Shown here piece by piece: positions 1 to 11,676 of a stretch of 64,000 nucleotides of DNA. The stretch is from Auriscalpium vulgare (Eukaryota > Basidiomycota > Agaricomycetes > Russulales > Auriscalpiaceae). The notes under the pieces were generated by a model. It worked only from the letters and a program-made list of their open reading frames with translations, was not told the origin of the DNA and searched no databases. Where the stretch lies: the NCBI GenBank assembly GCA_019915015.1, contig JAHBBC010000006.1, forward strand, positions 1,674,001-1,738,000. Direction: 5' to 3'. Position 1 is the stretch's first letter; every line of letters begins with the position of its first letter. The position numbers were made by a program, and so were the translations under genes.

Positions 1-1268
1 AAAACTACTCGCCCGTCACATACAAAACGGGGCCTGAGCTACGCCAGGCCATCAAGGTGCGCTGTGTGCCCTCGTGCGTACGATCACAACGTGCTGATGC
101 CACCGATGTCCAGGCGATCGACAAGAACAACCGGAGGCTCAAGGGCAACACCGACACCGCGCTAGCGTCGCGGCGCCTGGTGTTCGAACGCGTCCGCTCC
201 CTCTGGGCGGAGAAGCGCGGCGTGTGGTGTGCTCTCGACTTCGAGGCATGGGACCGTGACCACACCTTGCTGACCGAATTTGGGTGGAGCCTCGTGCGCT
301 GGGAGAACGGGGAGGAGGTCGAGGAGATGGGCCACCTCCTCGTGAAGGAGCACCAGAACTACACGAGCACATATGTTCAGCAGTATCCCAAGGTGCGCGC
401 GGAGACCGCGGTTGCAGCATACAGCCCGTGCTAACGCCAGTTGCGGGCCGCAGAACTTCAACTTCGGGACGTCGGAAATCCTAACCAAGAACCAGTTCAA
501 GACACGCATCAACGGTCTCCTCTCGCGTATCGCTGAGCTTGGGCCCGTCTTCCTCGTTTTCCACGACAAGAACGAAGACATCCGGTACGCTGTTCACCTG
601 TTTCAGCGGCAGTATGGGTGTTTAAGTGCTGAGTTCGTCAGATACCTGCAGAACCCGATGGTCGGCGCAGAGTTGAACATCTCGTACTTCCTGCCCGACT
701 CCTGCGGCGCGGCGCTTCAGGTCAATGAGCCCACGACGTATGTCGTCGACACGTCAGACCTCTTTGCGGCGCTTGAGGGCGACTCCGGGTCGCAGAAGCG
801 CTCCCTCGAGCGCGTGTGTCGCCACCTCCAAATCCCAACGCAGTTCCTGCACAACGCCGGGAACGACGCCCGCGTATGTATCTTCGGCCCATGAAATGGA
901 ACACCTCGTTGACGCCCGCGCAGTACACGCACCTCGCCCTCAAATCCATGGCTGCGGGCGACCCGCTCGACATGCAGCGTGAGAAGCGCTGGCCAAACCA
1001 TACGCAGGCTCCCGCAGGCAGTGCCGCGCCACCGACGCGCTCGGGTGTGCGCGTGCACTTCTCCAAGCTCGAGGAGGACTCGGACGCGAGCGACGATGAC
1101 GGCGGTGACGGCGGTGACGGGCCTTACGACTTGCGCACAGGCCAGTTGAACCCTGACTGGCTCGAGCGCGAGCGCGAGAAGGCGGCGGCGGCCGGTGATG
1201 TAGATGGTGGGAAGGGCATCGCGGTTGAAGTGGATGTCGGTGAGGGCAAGGAGAAAGTTGACGGTTAA
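1..1268 (+). CDS. Gfd2/YDR514C-like DEDDh-fold protein (3' part)
   Basis: The start lies upstream of the window. I place exons at about 3-56, 114-392, 454-584, 642-873 and 924-1268, separated by 50-61 nt GT-AG introns. The protein matches the RNase H-like C-terminal domain of fungal Gfd2/YDR514C relatives. The first acidic motif is ALDFEAWDRDH followed by LTEFGWS, and the closing motif is LHNAGNDA, interrupted by the last intron just before YTHLALKSM. These supply the D, E, H and D expected of a DEDDh exonuclease fold. The tail is acidic, with a DDDGGDGGDG stretch, and ends in charged low-complexity sequence. In yeast GFD2 is genetically linked to mRNA export through Dbp5; whether this protein has nuclease activity is not known. 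Its 3' end faces the ceramide synthase gene. Confidence 0.72.
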
Positions 1269-1584
1269 GGTGCAAAAGTGGAGGTGAAGAGTATCAATGG
1301 GAAGGGAGTGCGCGCGGCGAGTGAGCATTGAAGAGACCAGAACTGAAGATTGTACAATCCCGGTGTATCAAAAATCTGCGCTTCTTCTGTTGTTGTATAC
1401 CTTACCTGTTGGCCACCGTTGCAGTCCCTGTACTGACTCCATCCGTCATATCCAAACATCGTTGTATTGCCCGTGCCTCCCAGCATTACAAATATTCTAA
1501 GTTAGATCTTATACGCTGCCCGTCCGCTGTGTATGCGTGTACACGTGAGTCGTCGGAAACACCGGGTATCATTTGGAGGTAATT
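1269..1584. other. Convergent 3' intergenic gap
   Basis: This holds the 3' ends of the flanking convergent genes. I see no coding pattern or RNA gene in it; the small open frames have no splice-compatible extension. Confidence 0.5.
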
Positions 1585-3255
1585 CTAATCAGCCTTTCCG
1601 GCCTTCGATCTCGACTTGGCTTTCGCGTCTTCGGAGTCGGAATCCTCGTCGTCGGAGCGCTCATCGGCAAGGGCATTTTGAGTCGCCGCGCTGCGTGAGA
1701 GTCCGTCAGCGATAATAATATGAGTCGGGAGGGCGACAATGTACCGATATGCAATGCGCAAAATGAGGAAGTACCAGAAGATGTTGAGACACTGGAGCAG
1801 GAGGATGGGCGCGAATATTTGCCACTTCATCCACCAGACCATCCAGACACCTTCCGAAGGTTTCCAAAATTTGGCCGCTTGTCTGGGAAAAAGTCAGTGG
1901 GAATGTAGCAGTTGCAGAGGAGACAGCGGTGCATACGGCATCAAGTCGAAGTCCTTGTACACAGAATAGAGCATGACCAGATTGAGGTAGTGCCGGAAGT
2001 ACCTATGCAATGGTCGAGGGTCAAAGAACTGGTTTGAGACAACTCAAAAGTCACGTACGTCCAGATGCAGAGGAAGATGGCGAAGGCGAACATTTGTGTG
2101 CGTTCCATGCGCAAGTAATGCAGGAGAAAGCTGAGCGCGAGCCATGTGTCTGGGATGTCCATGGACGTGTACACAGCATTTCCGATGAGCGTGAGGTTGA
2201 TAAGGTAACTCCATCTGTGCGCGGGCGGTTCGCAAGGCATGAAAACAGGCGCCAGTGAGGACATACGCACCCGACCAGCCAAAGCGTGACAAAGTGATGC
2301 GCGACGAGCTCATAATAGTCCTTGCGCGGCTTTTCAAGCCTGAAGAGAAGCACGATGAGCTGCTGACACCAGTAGGCGGCCTGCATGAGATAATAACGCT
2401 TTAGTTCAGGCTTCATCTGCCAGTGCGGGTAGTCTGTATCGCGTATGGGTCAGGCACGCACGGTGCATGAAGCGAACACAGGGCGCACCAATCCAGAAAT
2501 ACTGGGGCTGGTACCACCAGGTCGGGAGCTGAGACATGATGCGCATGCCCCACAAGCCAAAGAACGCGAAATAAATCATGGCATATCCCTGCTCGCCGAA
2601 ACGTGCGAGCTTGGACTCCTTGACGCCAAAATAGTGCGCGATGGGCCGGCAAATGTGGATGATGACGAGCTGGCGCACGAAGCTCCAGAGGACGATGTGG
2701 TACGCGAGAAACACGAGGTCGAGATAGCCCTTGCGGTAACGCGGGTCGTTGACGTCGTCGCCAATCGGGGACGGCGTGGGGTGTGAGATGAAGAGCAGAG
2801 GCGCGAAAGGGGATGTCGGCGCGTCGGGGAAAACGAGCGGAGTGATGAATATCCATTGGAGGTGCAGAACCACCGGGATGAGGAGGAGCTTGAGGGACGA
2901 GGAGGGCACAACAACCCAACGCCAAGTGCGGAGGTCGCGGAGGAGGCCCTCAGAGGTAGTGCTGCCGATCTCTGCCGCGAAGAGTGGCTTGGGCCAAGGG
3001 GAAGCAGGCGCGTCCACGGGGGACTCGAGCGGGCTGGTATCGCAGGGCAGCGGCGTCAGTGGGGGCGGGGAAGAGTGACGAGAGAGACCGACGTCTGAGG
3101 CATGAAGAGGCCCGCGATGTGGTGGGAGGAGTTCGTCCTGCACAGGGATGAACGTGAGCGGACGCTGGGGTGAGCAGAGGGCGTCGGACGCACTCTATTC
3201 TGCTGATGGTGCCCGCGCGGGGCCTGCGCGACATAATGGCGGAATTGGCAGCCAT
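1585..3255 (-). CDS. LAG1: Ceramide synthase (LAG1/LAC1 family), copy A
   Basis: A multi-pass ER membrane enzyme of the TLC/Lag1 family that N-acylates sphingoid bases to make ceramide. Evidence is the Lag1 motif with the paired histidines (ELVAHHFVTLW), the downstream [14 protein letters not shown] segment and several hydrophobic helices. The acidic-serine C-terminal tail ends SKAGKAD. Introns lie at 1691-1744, 1883-1936, 2003-2058, 2215-2270 and 2434-2488. All five match the intron positions in copy B. The first exon is uncertain. The start MAANSAIMSRRPRAG fits copy B by homology, but a clean in-frame splice into the exon at 3137 needs an unusual GTCCGA donor. Predicted length is about 447 aa, normal for the family. 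It lies in tandem with copy B (3663-5349). Confidence 0.88.
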
Positions 3256-3662
3256 GGCGCGTGTATAAGTACAAGCTGGCCAGCAAGCGAAAGTGAAGGA
3301 GACTGGAGGGAGTGTTGCACGCGCTGCGCTTCGCTCGGACGCGGACGGTTTTTGACAGTCGGGGCTACTCTCGTGCCAAGCGCTCGCCGGGCCGACACGC
3401 TTCAAGTGCTCTTCCGACACGCGACGACGCGACTTCGACCCTCGCTCTCAACTCCGCGACGACAGACGACGACAAGCGCATACTAGCGATCCCCGCCGTA
3501 TGTCATCGCGAGGACGCGGTACTGAGCTCATCTGACATGTCAAACCTCGCCGTGCCTCGACATTAAAACTGATAGTATGCGCAGTAAAAACATGCCTGCC
3601 GTAGATCCGCTCATCCTCCAAACAATCAAACTACAGGGTATCAGTTGCGCATGGGCATGTTT
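3256..3662 (-). promoter_or_regulatory. Upstream region of ceramide synthase copy A
   Basis: A 407-bp spacer between the tandem ceramide synthase genes. It must hold the 3' UTR of copy B and the promoter of copy A. A TATA-like stretch (ACTTATAC on the minus strand) lies about 10 bp upstream of the proposed ATG, close enough to be leader rather than a working TATA box. I see no other gene here. Confidence 0.35.
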
Positions 3663-5349
3663 TTAATCAGTTTTGACGGCCTTGCCGGCCTTCGATTTGG
3701 GTTTCGCTTTCGCGTCTTCGGAGTCGGAGTCGTCGTCGTCAGAGCGCTCATCGGCGAGGTCATTTTGAGTCGCCGCGCTGCGTGAGATTCCGTCAGTGAC
3801 GGCGATACGAGTCGGGAAATGCGACAACGTACCGGTAGGCAATGCGCAAAATGAGGAAGTACCAGAAGAGGTTGAGACACTGGAGCAGCAGAATGGGCAT
3901 GAAAATCTGCCACCTCATCCACCAGAGCATCCAGACGCCCTCAGAGGGTGTCCAAAACCTGGCTGTTTCACTGGGAACGCATTCAGTTAGACTGTAAAAT
4001 GCAGCACGTAAGGATGCATACGGAATCAAGTCAAAGTCCTTGTACACGGAATACAGCATGACAAGGTTGAGGTAATGCCGGAAGTACCTGTACAGTGGCG
4101 GACGGTCAGGATGCCGCCCTTTGAGGCGATGAAGAAGCCACGTACGTCCAGATGGTGAGGAAGATAGCGAAAATAACCATTTGTGTGCGTTGCATGCGCA
4201 GGTAATTTAGGAGCTTGGTGAGCGCCAGCCATGTGTCCGGGATGTCCATGGACGTATACACGGCGTTTCCGATGAGCGTGAGGTTGATGAGGTAACTCCA
4301 CCTGTGCACAGATGATATTCACAAGACAGACATACGCACAGGAGAGATACGCACCCGACCAGCCAGAGCGTGACTAAGTGATGCGCGACGAGCTCATTGT
4401 AGTCCTTGCGCGGCTTTTCAAGCCTGAAGAGAAGCACGATGAGCTGCTGACACCAGTAGGCGGCCTGCATGAGATAGTATCGCTTTAGTTCAGGCTTCAT
4501 CTGCCAGTGCGGGTAGTCTGTGTCGCGAATGGGTCAGGCACGCACGGTGCATGAAGCGAACACAGGGCGCACCAATCCAGAAATACTGGGGCTGGTACCA
4601 CCAGGTGGGGAGCTGGGCCATGATGCGCATGCCCCACAAGCCAAAGAACGCGAAATATATCATGGCATATCCCTGCTCGCCGAAGCGCTCGAGCTTGGTT
4701 TCCTTCTTGAGGCCGAAATATTGCGCTACGGGCCGGCAGAGGCGGATAGTGATCAACTGGCGCACGAAGCTCCAGAGGATGATGTGGTACGCGAGAAATA
4801 CGAGGTCGAGATAGCCCTTGCGGTAGCGCGGATCGTTGACGTCGTCGCCGGTCGGGGACGGTGTGGGGTGGGAGATGAAGAGCATGGGCGCGAAGGGTGA
4901 AGGCGGCGCGTCGGGGAGGACGAGCGGGGTGATGAGGATCCATTGTAGATGGAGTACCACGGGGATGAGAAGGAGCTTGAGGGAGGAGGAGGGCACGACA
5001 ACCCAACGCCAAGTGCGGAGGTCGCGGAGGAGGCCCTCGGAGGTGGGGGTGCCGTTCTTGCTGGCGAAAAGCGGCTTGGTGCGCGGCGGAGAGGGGATAC
5101 GTGGGGCGGGGACGTCGAAGGGCGAGTCGAGCGCGTCGAGCGGGCTGTTGGGGAGTGTCAGTCGGTGAAGAGAGAGGGCGGGAGGACTGACGTCTGGGGC
5201 AGAAACGGGCCTGTGAGGTGGTGGGACGGGTCTGTCCTGGAGATGGCTGTGAGCGGGGGCCAGTGCCAGTGCGGCGAGAGAGACGCGTACTCGATTCTGC
5301 TGATGGTGCCCGTGCGGGGTCTGCGCGCCTGGAGAGTTTGTGCAGCCAT
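3663..5349 (-). CDS. LAC1: Ceramide synthase (LAG1/LAC1 family), copy B
   Basis: The second TLC/Lag1 ceramide synthase, with the same fold and motifs as copy A ([22 protein letters not shown], a C-terminal [13 protein letters not shown] run ending KAVKTD). Introns are at 3778-3832, 3971-4021, 4088-4145, 4302-4354, 4518-4572 and about 5232-5290. The summed exons give exactly 452 codons including the stop (451 aa). The N-terminal block [12 protein letters not shown] is shared with copy A (RRPRAGTISRIE), and the adjacent proline-rich linker has diverged. Fungi commonly carry two such genes with different acyl-chain preference, so the LAG1/LAC1 labels for the two copies are interchangeable. It is divergent from the REX3-like gene across only 101 bp. 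Confidence 0.92.
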
Positions 5350-5450
5350 GTCGCGACAGCAGCGCAAGTCAGTGCTCAACGTCAACCCGTGCAGGCGCCC
5401 GCCGCCGCCGCCGCTTTCCTTTTCCGGCACGCGCCTCTCTCGCCGCGACG
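5350..5450. promoter_or_regulatory. Shared promoter, ceramide synthase B / REX3
   Basis: These 101 bp separate two divergent start codons, so both 5' leaders and core promoters must be packed here or extend into the genes. The strand is GC-rich with CCG repeats. No TATA box is visible. Confidence 0.45.
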
Positions 5451-7669
5451 ATGTTCTCGACGCAAGGCCGCTTCCACGACGTCCCCTGCCCAGCGAGGGC
5501 CGCCTGCACGCGCCCGTACTGCCTCTTCTCTCACTCCCCCACCGCCCGACACGCGCCCCTCGTCGTCAGCCATGTGGAGGCGACAGGCTGGGGCGACGGG
5601 ACATCCGCCTCAGGCTCTGCAATCCCTGCAAAGCGGCCAGCAGCACCCTCGCCGTCGCCGTCCTCCTCCTCCAGCGCCACCGTAGAGCCCCCGCGCAAAC
5701 TCCAGAAGCTTGGCACCGCGCGGAAACCGCTCGCCCACCCAACAACCACACATGCACCCGTATGTCCTCCTGTCCGAGCCTGCCGCTTTGGCCACGCTGC
5801 AATGCCGCTGACTTTCTTCTGGCCGCTTGTCCTTCCAGACCGCTACTGCTGGCCCACCCGTGCTCAGGGCGAACGCGGGTGTTTCCAAGATAGCCATCTC
5901 TACGCGCCAGGTGAGCAGCATTGCGTCCACCGCGTGTGCGAGCACTACAACGTGTTGGTCGCCTGCCTCCCCTTTGTCTTCGCTTGGTTGCCGATAATCT
6001 CCACGCTCTGCCCTTGGGAAGAGATGATAAAACCCGTCTCCGAACCCTAGATCCTCTGCCGCCGCCGCCTTTCCTCTCACCTCTATGGCCTCGGAACTCA
6101 TCGTGTTCTACATACAGGCGATGATCAAAGCACTTTACGACCATTTTGTGGTGCTCTACGACGCTGTCTTGCCACAGCAACCTTCGCTAGCTGCGGAGCA
6201 TGCGCTGCGACAAGAGCAGGAGATCTACTCGCGCTCGTCTAAGATTACCTACCGCAATGTACGTCCATATACATCGCCCCTATGGCTCCCCACACATTCA
6301 TGCACTCCGAATGTCATCGTTTGTGAGCATGATCTGACATTTGCCACTCAGGCCGTGATAACGTCCATCGCCACTCTCAAGACGCGACAACCCCCCAACT
6401 CCCTCACACATCCTTCCATCGGTACCAACGATGATCTCAAGTCACGCCCTGCCAATGTGCCGATATCCCCCCCTCCATCGACATCGCCGCCCCGCCCTTA
6501 CGAGCAGCACGGAACCTCTACCCTGCTCGACCGAGTCGGGCTAAGGCCATCATTACTCGCGCCTTTGCAGCTCGCCGCAGGAGAGCTCGTACGGTGGAAC
6601 TACATGGCTTCTATCCCAGAGTCATGGGGGCCCGGCGGTGAGCAGCCGAGCGCGCAAGGGAGCAGGGTCACATGTGAGCGATGCCGGGTCATCTACGTCG
6701 TGGAGAACGGGAGGGAAGGCAAGGAGGACTGCACGTTCCACTGGGGGAAGATGTTCTTCACGACCGTCAATGGTGCGCTATCAAACTTTCTAGCTTCGCT
6801 TGTTTTCTCATGCCTGCCCGAAGGCGAGCGCACTCGTACATATACCTGCTGCTCCCGGCTATCCGACGCACCCGGCTGCACACGGGGCCCGCATGTCTTC
6901 TACGAGACAACACCTGCTATGCTACACGCCCGTCATCCGTTCACCTTCACGCAGCCCGCCAACGAGAAGCAGACGACGCTCGACGTTGCCGCGCTTGACT
7001 GCGAGATGGTTTACACGACGGGAGGTTTCCGCATTGCGCGCGTATCAGTGGTTGACGGGGCCGGTAAGGAAGTGTTCGACGAGTTCGTGAAGATGGACGA
7101 TGGCGTCGAGGTCGTGTGCGTTCTCCTCTTTGCCTTGGCGCGAATGGGGATATTGAACTTGATAGACAGCGACTTCAACACGCGCTTCTCGGGCCTCACG
7201 GCTGAGCTGTATGCATCGCGCGCCGTGCTGCCGCTCGCCGCGGTGAAGAAAGCACTTTCCGCGCTCGTCTCCGCCGAGACGATACTCCTCGGACACGCAC
7301 TGGACAACGACCTGCGCGCGCTGCGCCTCGTCCACCTGCGCTGCGTGGACACCGTCGCGCTGTTCGTGCACCCCCGTGGATGGCCCTACCGGCGTGCGCT
7401 GCGCGACTTGTAAGCACTTGTCCGCGCTGGGCAAGCCGGAGACTGACACTCTATGTTATAGAACCAAGGAGCATCTGGGGCGTTCGATCCAGACGGGCGA
7501 TGGCACAGTGGGCCATTCGTCCGTAGAGGACTCGGTAGCCACGCTCGACCTTGTGAAGTGGTTCGTCGCCAACAAGAAGACCAAGCCCGCCATGGTCGGC
7601 TTGGGTGCACCGGAAGCGTCGCCACAATCCTCACCCGCCAAAGTCGTCAGCGCGCAGGTCACGGCGTGA
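5451..7669 (+). CDS. REX3: REX3/REXO1-type DEDDh RNA exonuclease
   Basis: A 3'-5' exoribonuclease of the REX family, which trims structured RNAs such as RNase MRP RNA and snoRNA or rRNA ends. The N-terminus is a Cys/His zinc-binding segment (HDVPCPARAACTRPYCLFSH), followed by a Ser/Pro-rich linker and LYDHFVVLYDAVLP. A second zinc-binding stretch (CERC ... FHWGK ... CCSRLSDAPGC) precedes the exonuclease domain. The nuclease core shows ALDCEMVYTTGG (ExoI D-E), LGHALDNDLRAL (ExoII D) and HSSVEDSVATLDLV (ExoIII H-x4-D). Exons are 5451-5759, 5839-5910, 6118-6258, 6352-6772, 6824-7115, 7170-7409 and 7462-7669, giving 560 aa in frame. The 207-nt intron 5911-6117 is long for this genome. Confidence 0.9.
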
Positions 7670-7944
7670 TCATGATCCATCATGAAGAAGACATATGTAC
7701 CTACATGTACGATTTGTGTGTTTCTTGCTATGTATTTGCTATCATTTGGTTGTTGTTGCATATCCATATCCTCACGTACATATTCCTTCGCTTTCGCACT
7801 GCACGACGACGCACGCATGTAACATGTAATTAACGACTGCCCATCGCATCTTCAATGGTTTCTTCTGAAGCAGGCATCGAAAGAGAGAGAGTGCGTTGCA
7901 AGGCATAGTCAAATAAATCGTACACATACTGGTGTGGCTAATAA

Positions 7945-8692
7945 CTAAGGGGCCCGTGATCCTAGTCGTGTCATCGTGTCCTCGCTGTTCTCTTGCTCCT
8001 CGACGGTGTCAGACTGCGTGACCTGTCCAGCACATTGAACAGTCAGCGTGGCCAGACATGCATTGTACAGGCGACGTACAACGCGGAGCACAGATTTCTT
8101 AGACGATTCTTGAAGCTCGCCGGCTATGATGAGCTCGTCAAGGATCTATATCGCCGATCACTCAATCAACATGCAAAGCCCACGAGGAGTGAGACATACC
8201 GCGTATGCCTTCTGGAAGTTGAATATCCTGTTATACTGGTGAGACAATGGGCAGAGCGAGCAATACAGCAGACGTACAAGTCCAGCTCGCACACGTTGCC
8301 GAAATACCGATCGAGCACCTCGACGTAGCGGTGGATGATCTCGAGCGTGATGAGCTCATTGTCTGCCTGCCCGATTCCGCACACGAAGAACAGCGATGCA
8401 TAACGCCGGTACACGACCTTTGAGTCTGCCAAGGTGTCAGCTCGCATGCGGTCGCCTATGTGTGTGCAGGAAGGGCGCACCCTTGTACTCGAGGAAGTTG
8501 CACATGCGCGTCCGGCGCGCGAGGACAAGCTGCGTGACGTCCTTGACGATCTTCGCCTTTTGCTTGGGCGGGATCGTGGTGAACCATTTCGCCAGGCGCA
8601 CTTTGCCTGGAGCGACTGGGTTATAACCCATATGATGCACAGCGAGCAAGTAACATGCCTTGGCGCGAGACAAGGAGTATGTAGTTTAACAT
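7945..8692 (-). CDS. APS1: AP-1 clathrin adaptor, sigma subunit
   Basis: The small sigma chain of the AP-1 complex, acting in clathrin-coated vesicle formation at the trans-Golgi network and endosomes. The longin-type fold is recognisable throughout: [55 protein letters not shown] and [21 protein letters not shown]. Introns are at 8023-8079, 8146-8199, 8228-8277, 8426-8480 and 8607-8658, giving 159 aa, the usual family length. The first intron (8607-8658) needs a GC donor (AAG|GCATGT) to keep the invariant [10 protein letters not shown] junction. It is divergent from RBM25 across 351 bp. Confidence 0.93.
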
Positions 8693-9043
8693 GTCTGCGC
8701 ACGCGTTGAATCTGGACGCAGACTTGAAGGTCAAGGAGATGATCGAGTGGGTGGAGAGCGTAAGTGAGTGTGCAGAGTGCCCAGCTGTAGCACGCGCGAC
8801 GCGGATCCGCAGCCTGCCGTTGACCACCATCCCGACTACATTGAGCCTCTTCACAGCGACGCGAATCCGTTATATCCACCGCCGCCGCACATCCAGCCAT
8901 CACCCAGAGAGCTTTTACCAGCCGTTGCGGCTTGAACGCACTCCTGAGATCGCGCCCCATACACCCATACTCAGAGAGTCTGCTCAGTCGCGCGACGGAG
9001 TCTTTGACACCGCCTTTTTGCTTCTCGTTTGCTCGCGGTGAAG
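8693..9043. promoter_or_regulatory. Shared promoter, APS1 / RBM25
   Basis: 351 bp between divergent start codons. I see no convincing TATA box. Open frames reading through this segment have no family resemblance. Confidence 0.45.
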
Positions 9044-11171
9044 ATGTACGGGCAAGGACCGCCATTATCTGCGCTCGCGGCGCGCCAGCATATGCTGCAT
9101 CCGCCCGCCTTCGTGCCCCCGCAAGCCCACAAACAAGTCACCCTTTTTGTCGGCTCAATATCAGGCGGTATCACCGACAACTACCTCAACACGCTCCTCT
9201 CAGTGCGTCGCTTTCCTATTATCCGCCCCATTGGCTGCTGACTGTATGTATCAGGCATGCGGTACGGTTAGGTCTTTCAAGCGCCTCATAACGCCTGCGA
9301 ACAAGCCTCAGGGTTTCGGCTTTGCCGAGTTCGAGGACCCGGATGGTGCTCTGAGGGCCGTGTCCCTGCTCAATGGGATCGATCTACCTGCGTTGGAGGA
9401 CGGGTGTGTAAACAAAAAGCTTCTGGTGCGTCCCGTTCACTTTTTTACACATGTCACGGCGCTACAGCTCCGCAGGTCAAAGCCGACGAGAAGACTAAGA
9501 TGTTCTTGGACGCGTATGGGGCGCAGCGCATGCAGACTAATGTTAGTGATTTTCGCTTGGTTTGCATACCTGTGCTGACCGCGTACTGCAGACCGACGAC
9601 GAAGCGACAAAGGCCGCCAAGATCAGAGTCGATGCCATCGTTGACGAAATCATCCGTACCTCGCAAGCGGCCTCCGACAGCGGCCTGCTCGACAAAGAAA
9701 AGTACGTGATCCCTCCCCACCTCCACGATCTGCAAGAGGCGGACCTTCCGGAGACGCAGCGCGGGCTCGTTATCTCCGAAATCGCGCAGTTCCGAGAGCG
9801 CGCTGCGAAGCGCGAGCGCGAGAAAATGCGCGACGTCAAGGGCAACGTCGCCGCGGTCACGGCGGCCGCGGCGCCCAGCGGTCCAAAGGTGCGTGAGTGG
9901 GGCAAGCCACAGGAGGCGCCGGGGCAGGGAGCGCTGGGGAAGGATGCACAGGGGTACAGCAAGCCGGTGGGGTTCGTGAAGGCGGAGTCGAGAGAAGGAG
10001 AAGATGGGGACGAGCGGCCGCTCGTAGGGCGAATTCGGAAGACAGACGAGGAGCTGGAGAACGAGCGGAAGGAAGTGCGGCGACGAGACGAGGAGAACTC
10101 TTTCCGAGATGTGCGTGCTTTTCCTCTTCTCTTCTCTTCACGCGACTTTACCCTGCTACAGCGTGAACGACGGTACGAGCCTCGAGAACGCGCTCGCATA
10201 TCAGCGCTGGAGCGCTCCATTGCCCGCGAACGCGCGACAAACGAAGCGGAGGAGCGCGACCGTGCGGAGATGCGCGCGCGCCTGGACGTGTGGGACGACG
10301 ACGAGAGCGACGAGACGTTCTACACCGACCGCACACGCTGGCGCTCGCAGCGCGCGCGGAGACTTGCGGCGGAGGAAGCGGCGGACAGCGAGTCGCGCGC
10401 GTTCGAGGAGCGGGAGGCGGAGAACCTGCGGCTAGAGTCGGAGGCCTTCCTTGCGAAACAGATGGACGAGATGCAGGCGCTCGCGGAGGAGCAGCGCAAA
10501 GCCGGCATGCTGCTCGACGACGGCGCGCCCGTCAAGCTCAACGTCTCGCTCACGGCCGCCGCTGCGCCGGCGAAGCCGGACGGGGCCACGGCGAAGGAAA
10601 AGGCGACTGTGTTTGGGCACGACGACGAAGAGGATGAGGGCGTCAGGAAGCGGAAGGTGCCATTGGTCAAGCTGGACTTCAGTGCGTCCAACGATGTGGA
10701 GAAGGCGAAGGAGCGGTTGGAGAGGATCAAAGCATCTGTGCCGAGCGATCGGGAAACGCTGTTCAAGGCAAAAGTCCGGTGGGATGGCGTTACAGAGGCA
10801 AGTGTGGTTTCTTCACCGTCGCTTGGCTTCCTAACCTCTGCGCTCAGAACCTCATCGACCGGAAATTCGAGCCCCTGGTCAAGCACCTAATGGTCAAGTA
10901 TCTAGGCGAACTAGAGGACGACGACCTCGTTCTCTTCGTTGTGGAGCACTTGAAAGATCACAAGAGCCCGAACAAGCTCATCGAGGGCCTGGAACCCGTG
11001 CGTCTGCCCTTTTGCCCAACTGCACCTCATCTGACTGGATCCGTCGGCTTTGCTTTGCAGGTACTGGAGGAAGAGGCCGCAGAGCTTGCAATATTGGTGT
11101 GGAGGCAGGTGATATTTGAGAGCATGGCGTATAACGAGGGCCTGCTCACAGACAGGATGTTGGCCGACTGA
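9044..11171 (+). CDS. RBM25: RBM25-like splicing factor (RRM + PWI)
   Basis: A nuclear pre-mRNA splicing regulator of the RBM25/Snu71 type. In order it has an N-terminal RRM ([13 protein letters not shown] as RNP2, [18 protein letters not shown] as RNP1), a central region rich in Arg, Glu and Asp with long coiled charged runs, and a C-terminal PWI domain ([20 protein letters not shown] through [16 protein letters not shown]). Exons 9044-9202, 9255-9425, 9476-9541, 9592-10110, 10162-10797, 10848-10997 and 11061-11171 sum to 603 aa in frame. The intron at 10798-10847 has a canonical GC-AG donor, GAG|GCAAGT. The ATG chosen opens directly into the conserved Pro/Gln-rich leader before the RRM. Confidence 0.9.
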
Positions 11172-11676
11172 CGACGGGGAGGTGGTGTGCTCCATTACGC
11201 GCAAGGGGTCCTGTTGCGCCTGATTCAGGCTTGGTCGTACGGCGGTAGTATAACTTATGAGATTTTAGTCGCTCACTCTCGAGACTGGTACTTACCAGTA
11301 GCATGCATCCTCGTTCTTGCTGCCGATACATCATCCTGCATTTTCTCTCATTCTCCCTTTTCCGGTGGTCGCGCGCGGCGCCTCGACATCCTCATATGAT
11401 CTTTCATTCCACTCCAAATCTCCGATTGCTGAAACGCAGTAAGATACAAAATGTAAGTAAGCATTGAATGGTAGTTAATCGTCACAATGTCGTCAAAGAA
11501 TATAGGTTTACACCCGAAACCGGTGGCATTATCGTAGAATCCGCATACAATCACAAACTCGCCCGCGTCGTGTCACTGCAAAAACAAGAACAAATACATG
11601 GCCGTGGCGGTCTACCACACCAAGACAATCAAAAAACACGGCTCCGCCGTATAGCTACAGTCGGAAGATCGCTACT
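11172..11676. other. Convergent intergenic gap RBM25 / VID27
   Basis: Contains the two 3' UTRs. It is relatively AT-rich compared with flanking coding sequence. I see no gene in it. Confidence 0.5.

Noticed and set aside
4949..5893. Plus-strand open frame of about 314 codons overlapping the ceramide synthase B 5' end and REX3
   Set aside because: It is antisense to the conserved LAC1 exons and out of frame with REX3; low-complexity Pro/Arg translation typical of GC-rich shadow frames.
8166..9065. Long minus-strand open frame of about 300 codons across APS1 and its promoter
   Set aside because: It reads through introns and the promoter; only part coincides with an APS1 exon. The spliced APS1 model explains all conserved blocks.
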